Notes under the pieces: model-generated
Database searches by the model: none
The model's input: the letters and a program-made list of their open reading frames with translations, nothing else
What the model was told of the DNA's origin: nothing
Origin: Leucaena leucocephala
Taxonomy: Eukaryota > Streptophyta > Magnoliopsida > Fabales > Fabaceae
Assembly (NCBI GenBank): GCA_037074615.1
Contig: CM073535.1
Span: 2,294,001-2,358,000, forward strand
Reading direction: 5' to 3'
Length of the DNA stretch: 64,000 bases
Translations under genes and position numbers: made by a program
Part shown: one piece after another, positions 60,101 through 64,000 of the stretch
Layout of the letters: every line of letters begins with the position of its first letter
Numbering within the stretch: the first letter of the stretch is position 1

Positions 60101-63100
60101 AGCGTTTATTGTCTTTAAAAGTCTGATATAACTTTTCGGAAAATGTTTCGTGTGTCGATCTTGGAAACATACTGCAACGAATAAGCAGAGAAGCTTTACA
60201 ATCTCAAAGTATATACATAAGCAGATCTAATTGTATATGACAAGAAGGAAAAAAATGTCAATTACACATGAACCATCAGAATGTAGATATCTATCAGAAA
60301 ATGTCAAGAAAGGAAGCAATGGCGCCATTTTATCATCTTATACGTACCAGGCCTCATCCAGAAGAGCAACGATGCCGCCCGGTTTCTGTATTTATGAAAG
60401 TATAGTTTAGAGAAACAAAATATAAGAAAATGACAAACTCTATTTTATGCATAGAATGGAAACTAATTCCACATGTACTTGAATGTATAAAGTCAAAAGT
60501 CGGTACTTCTACTATGCACTTGCATGCATCCCACCTCCTCCCCCGGGGGGCGCGGGGACCCAAAAATGACTATCTAAATGCAAGTTGAGATACATATGTC
60601 GGATTTCTCATTAAACAAAAATCTTTTATGAACAGATCCGTAGGCAGATTTTTCTCATTCATAGTTATTAAGATTGAATTAAATGTAGACTGAAAATTCC
60701 TACTGGCCGGGTCGATTTGTTAAATTGTGATACACCTTGTCTCAAATAGTGCAAGGGATCAGACTAATTGAGTAAAATGGACAAAAACGGCTATAATAAC
60801 TGATTCTAGGGGTTATTATCAAGCATCATATGATACAAAGAATTAGAAGGCAAACTTAAATAATTCGTCTAGAGTGAAAAGTGGCCTTCAGGATAAATCG
60901 CCCACCTTCTCGATGAGATCAAGGACGTCCTGATTATCAATGAACTCTATATAACTCCAGTTAATCTCTTCCTTTGTATATTCCTCTTGCTCCATTTTGA
61001 AGACATGCTGTGAAATAATATTGATGTGTACAAGAAAAAGAATGTGATAATACAAGCCGGTAAAAGTAACTTAGTAGATGATGTGTACCAAGTAGAGAAA
61101 ATATACGAAATGAAACCTGGTTGAAATGTTGCTGTAATTTCTCATTTGTCAGGTTGATACAAAATTGCTCAAAACTGCACAGGACCCATTATAGGACATA
61201 AAAAGTTGGAAAACTTAAGAAGATAGTCACGCAAGAAAAATTAAGGCAACATAACCATTCTGCATTAGAAGTCGACAGAAATGGAAAAAGAAAACAAAAG
61301 AAATTAAGGCAGCCTTATATGAAGAATCCATCACCAAGATATTAAGTCAGCAGAGCAATTTGGTCCTTGCATCCCTATAAACTATAAAGGATATGTACAT
61401 TAACAGTACAAAAGAAAGTCAAAATGAAAACAGATGTGTCTCAGGTCATGTACATTCATCACCTGATGCATAAAAAATTAGCAAAGTTACATCTTTTGTA
61501 TCAAAATTCACATTTGCAGGACTATTATTTATTTAATTAAGCATCCCACCTCATCAATAGAAACCATTTCAAAAAATTCTCAGCAAAAAATTATTTGTGA
61601 ATAACAGACAAAAGCGTACCGGTTAAGCACCTGTTTGTCTTGAAACTCTCAAATCCATATATATCCAAAACCCCAATTAAGTTCTTCGAATTTGGATCCT
61701 GACCGATAGAGTTATTAATCCTGTTCACGATCCTGAAACAATAGTATTTACGTTGATTAAACTATAAAAACTCATAAATACGTATATGCAATTTAACCTT
61801 CATAAAAACTTCAACGTAAACGGAAACTTATTTACAGGTTCACTAACTTCACAAACAGTTACCAGTCAAACAGCTTTGAGTAAACTATTTTGGCCAATGA
61901 ATCTCTACTGAGAGCTGCCGAATTTGGGTCAAGCCATTTTGTTATAGCCTCACCACGTGTTACCATAACACGTTTGCACAAGGAATCCTCAAGTGACTTC
62001 TCGTCGCACCTAGCATTAAGAAATAAGTACATACAGCTGTCATATACGTAAATTTCAATTTTGTAGAAATGCTAAGATGAAGGGGGAAAATCCTTACATT
62101 AAAAGTTCAGATGTAGTTTTTAGGTGGAGACGAGATTGATCATCCTTGGGTTCAGAGGAATCCGGCTCATCCCCCTTCTGAAATTCAATGTTTCCTAAGT
62201 GTAGTATTGCAGCTACTATTCTGAATATAGCATCCTGAAAAGACGTGTGACAAAAACCTGTGAAGAAAACAAATAACAGAATTATCCATAGACACTGTAC
62301 TGAAGGGTACCTGCTCATCAGAAGTGATGCCAACAACCTCCATAGCTCTCCTAGTTGCAAGGTACTCCTTGGATTCATCCAATCCATCCAATTCGAAGAA
62401 ATTTGATTGGTTTAGGTAACGATAAGTTCTTGGATTTCCCAATTTAAACTTTTTAATATCCTAGATAAATAAAAAGGATATAGTAAATAAGTTCGCATTG
62501 AGAACTCGTTAAATCAGGTAAGTAAAACAAGATCAAACCAGCAAAACAAATTCAAAAGTCAAAACCGCTTACACGCAACATCATTATTAGTTTTAAGCTC
62601 AATCTGAATTTTAGAACTCCTATTGAGTAACAATTCCATGAAACTTTGTATTGCAAGAACCCCTACCTCATACCACAAAATGTTTCTCAGGTCTAACTCT
62701 TACATCATCAAGCCTAGCCTCTGAACCATTTTTTAAGCCTTGCGCTTGAGAAAGATGAGCTCCGGAAGAGATTAAAAACAAGCGAATATGCTTATAAAAA
62801 CAAACAAAAAACGAATATGAAGGCAATCAGGCAAGGTTTTGTTCCAGATCTCATACACTGCAGAAGTCAATATCTTATTTCAAAATATGCAAGCTTCTCT
62901 TGGCTTCTAGACTAGCATTATTAAGTTTGCCTACATTGTATCATATTCTGTAGTCCCAAATCTGTAGCAAATTACCTTATATGTCATGGCATAAAGTGAT
63001 AAATTTAAATCAAATCAGGCTATTTTATTTGATAGCCAGCGACTAGCATATCTATGTCATAAAAGAATCAGAAAATTAGAATGCTAAACATTATAGAAGA

Positions 63101-63874
63101 ATGTTCCAAAAAGAAGCAGACATAATTTCTGTATACAATAATTTGTTATCCAAAAAGAAGAATATTTCACCTCTTCTGGTGCAGCACAGATCATATAAAA
63201 ACAATGGTAGTTTCTCTCAGGGTCTGAAACTTGACAGACGCGGGATCGTTCCAGCAAGTAAGTTCTAATAGCAGCTCCTGAAATTCTCCCCCTCTGATCA
63301 AACTGTAGCTCCACAAACTTCCCAAATCGACTGAAATAGCATTATGCTCAACTCAGGACAGAGCTTAAACCAATTAAAAGAAAGAAGAGCATAAGAATTG
63401 CAAAGATAGGATTAAAGAGGACCTTACTCAACAGCTGAGTAAATACCTTGAATTATTGTTTCTAACTGTCTTTGCATTGCCAAATGCTTCTAAAACAGGA
63501 TTGGACTGTGAAGTAAACAAAAAGAAGGTCCAAATGCAGAATATAAGAACCAGAATATTTAATTGCCACCCCCTCTTTTTTTTTCAACTAGTGTAGGTCC
63601 CGTATTGTACAAAATCAGAGAAGTAAGCCACACTATTTGCAGCATGTTAGAGTTTTTAATATATAAATATATAGGTTTTCCCTATAAGCAGGGTGGGAAC
63701 AATTTTTTGTTTGTTACCTCTAGAACTTGCTGCTCCACAGATCGTCCCTCAGATTCCTTTCTCCCTCCCATAAAGGCAAGATAATGCATAAGCATCTTTG
63801 TGCTCTCTGTTTTGCCGGCTCCACTTTCACCACTAACCAAAATTGATTGGCTTGTTCCTTCATTTAACATCATC
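51137..63874 (-). CDS. Class XI myosin heavy chain, N-terminal exons outside the window
   Basis: Actin motor for organelle movement. 36 exons (1,510 residues), 5' to 3': 63874-63718, 63505-63447, 63330-63171, 62460-62311, 62234-62098, 62009-61863, 61732-61631, 61174-61117, 61007-60906, 60385-60348, 60171-60045, 59961-59791, 59189-59058, 58970-58861, 58766-58706, 58468-58291, 58187-57982, 57551-57432, 56595-56497, 56138-55875, 55783-55340, 55208-55090, 54998-54884, 54802-54782, 54643-54563, 54448-54275, 53819-53679, 53128-52955, 52819-52694, 52597-52527, 52430-52331, 52181-52125, 51931-51875, 51608-51528, 51431-51352, 51251-51137. P-loop GESGAGKT, switch I NNNSSRFGK, switch II DIYGFESF and actin-binding PHYIRCIKPNN are intact. 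About six IQ motifs, a coiled coil with a tandem repeat, and a C-terminal DIL-type cargo domain (EKWCSEATEEYAGPCWDELK) follow. All introns are GT-AG except one GC-AG. Confidence 0.96.
55471..55770 (-). repeat. 75-bp coding tandem repeat in the myosin tail
   Basis: Four near-identical 75-bp units inside exon 55783-55340. Each encodes 25 residues of the pattern EKKVDDTERKSVESESKPTQ DQDTM. The landmark GTGTCATCAACTTTC starts at 55521, 55596, 55671 and 55746 (plus-strand coordinates), a period of exactly 75. The units keep the frame and are very acidic, lysine- and serine-rich. They sit between ordinary coiled-coil segments. Confidence 0.95.
59247..59763 (+). mobile_element. hAT-type relic in a myosin intron
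   Basis: A 517-bp segment begins CAGGGGCGGAA and ends TTCTGGCTCCGCCCCTG, inverted ends that match over CAGGGGCGGA. CAGGGGCGGAGCCAG ends are common in plant hAT-like elements. Near its right end the plus strand reads IDDDFLTDLMMVYIAKKF, then MTLDDFYTVKYR, resembling the tail of plant transposases annotated as zinc-finger MYM type 1-like (hAT, DUF4371). No clear 8-bp target duplication. It lies antisense in the intron between exons ending 59791 and starting 59189 and does not disturb their splice sites. Confidence 0.6.
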
Positions 63875-64000
63875 CTGCAAATGCATTTTTTTCCCAAGTC
63901 TCATTTTCAAGGAATTCTGGAAACTGGCAAAGTTGTAGATAATGCAAATGCCAAAGGCAATTTTTTTATAAAAAAATGTTGTCCAAATTACTCATGTCCT

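Noticed and set aside
1..64000. tRNA, rRNA, snoRNA or CRISPR loci
   Set aside because: I looked for B-box-like GGTTCGAATCC motifs and regular spaced repeats on both strands and found none convincing; a tRNAscan or Rfam search would be decisive.

Overview
The window is nuclear DNA of a flowering plant, most likely a eudicot. Genes have many exons with GT..AG introns, intergenic DNA is very AT-rich, and the products are typical of plants: a PPR protein, tau glutathione transferases, a YUCCA flavin monooxygenase, class XI myosin and a chlorophyll-cycle reductase. I found no operon, CRISPR array, phage or bacterial defence system, and I could not place the species. All exon coordinates were read by eye from splice sites, reading phase and family similarity.

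Layout, left to right. 1-602 (-): first exons of mitochondrial chaperonin CPN60. 1441-3530 (+): complete complex I subunit NDUFA13 (GRIM-19), head to head with CPN60, followed by a decayed tandem copy (4223-4945). 7519-9018 (+): broken GT47 (exostosin-type) glycosyltransferase. 9439-9600: a tau-GST 5' fragment beside GC-rich repeats (9609-10360) and a small hAT-type element (10603-11231). 12323-14509 (+): intronless PPR gene of the At3g25970 type. 15239-16278 (+): two-exon tau GST with a one-base frameshift. 17602-24803 (+): 13-exon BLISTER gene. 26314-31629 (+): 19-exon 7-hydroxymethyl chlorophyll a reductase (HCAR), with G-box motifs upstream and two damaged splice donors. 31630-35925: mostly empty, with a possible orphan exon, a small ORF and a possible AP2/ERF relic. 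35926-37637 (-): YUCCA gene of the YUC3/5/7/8/9 clade, with a TATA box and an 87-bp tandem duplication upstream. 37982-48326: about 10 kb with few genes, holding microsatellites, a repeat pair, one tentative secreted-peptide gene and a cluster of GGCCCA motifs. 48327-49616 (+): intronless N-acetylglucosaminyltransferase II. 51137-63874 (-): class XI myosin lacking only its N-terminal exons, with a 25-residue coding repeat and a hAT relic in one intron.

The intact genes are mostly housekeeping or developmental: mitochondrial folding and respiration, organelle RNA processing, chromatin regulation, chlorophyll turnover, auxin synthesis, N-glycan maturation and organelle transport. They do not form a pathway together. 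The most unusual signals are recurring one-base losses, mostly at G runs, in otherwise good coding sequence (GT47, GST, HCAR splice donors), which suggests consensus errors or recent decay; the tandem repeat in the myosin tail; the GC-AG myosin intron; the hAT relic with ends and a coding tail; and several faint gene relics.
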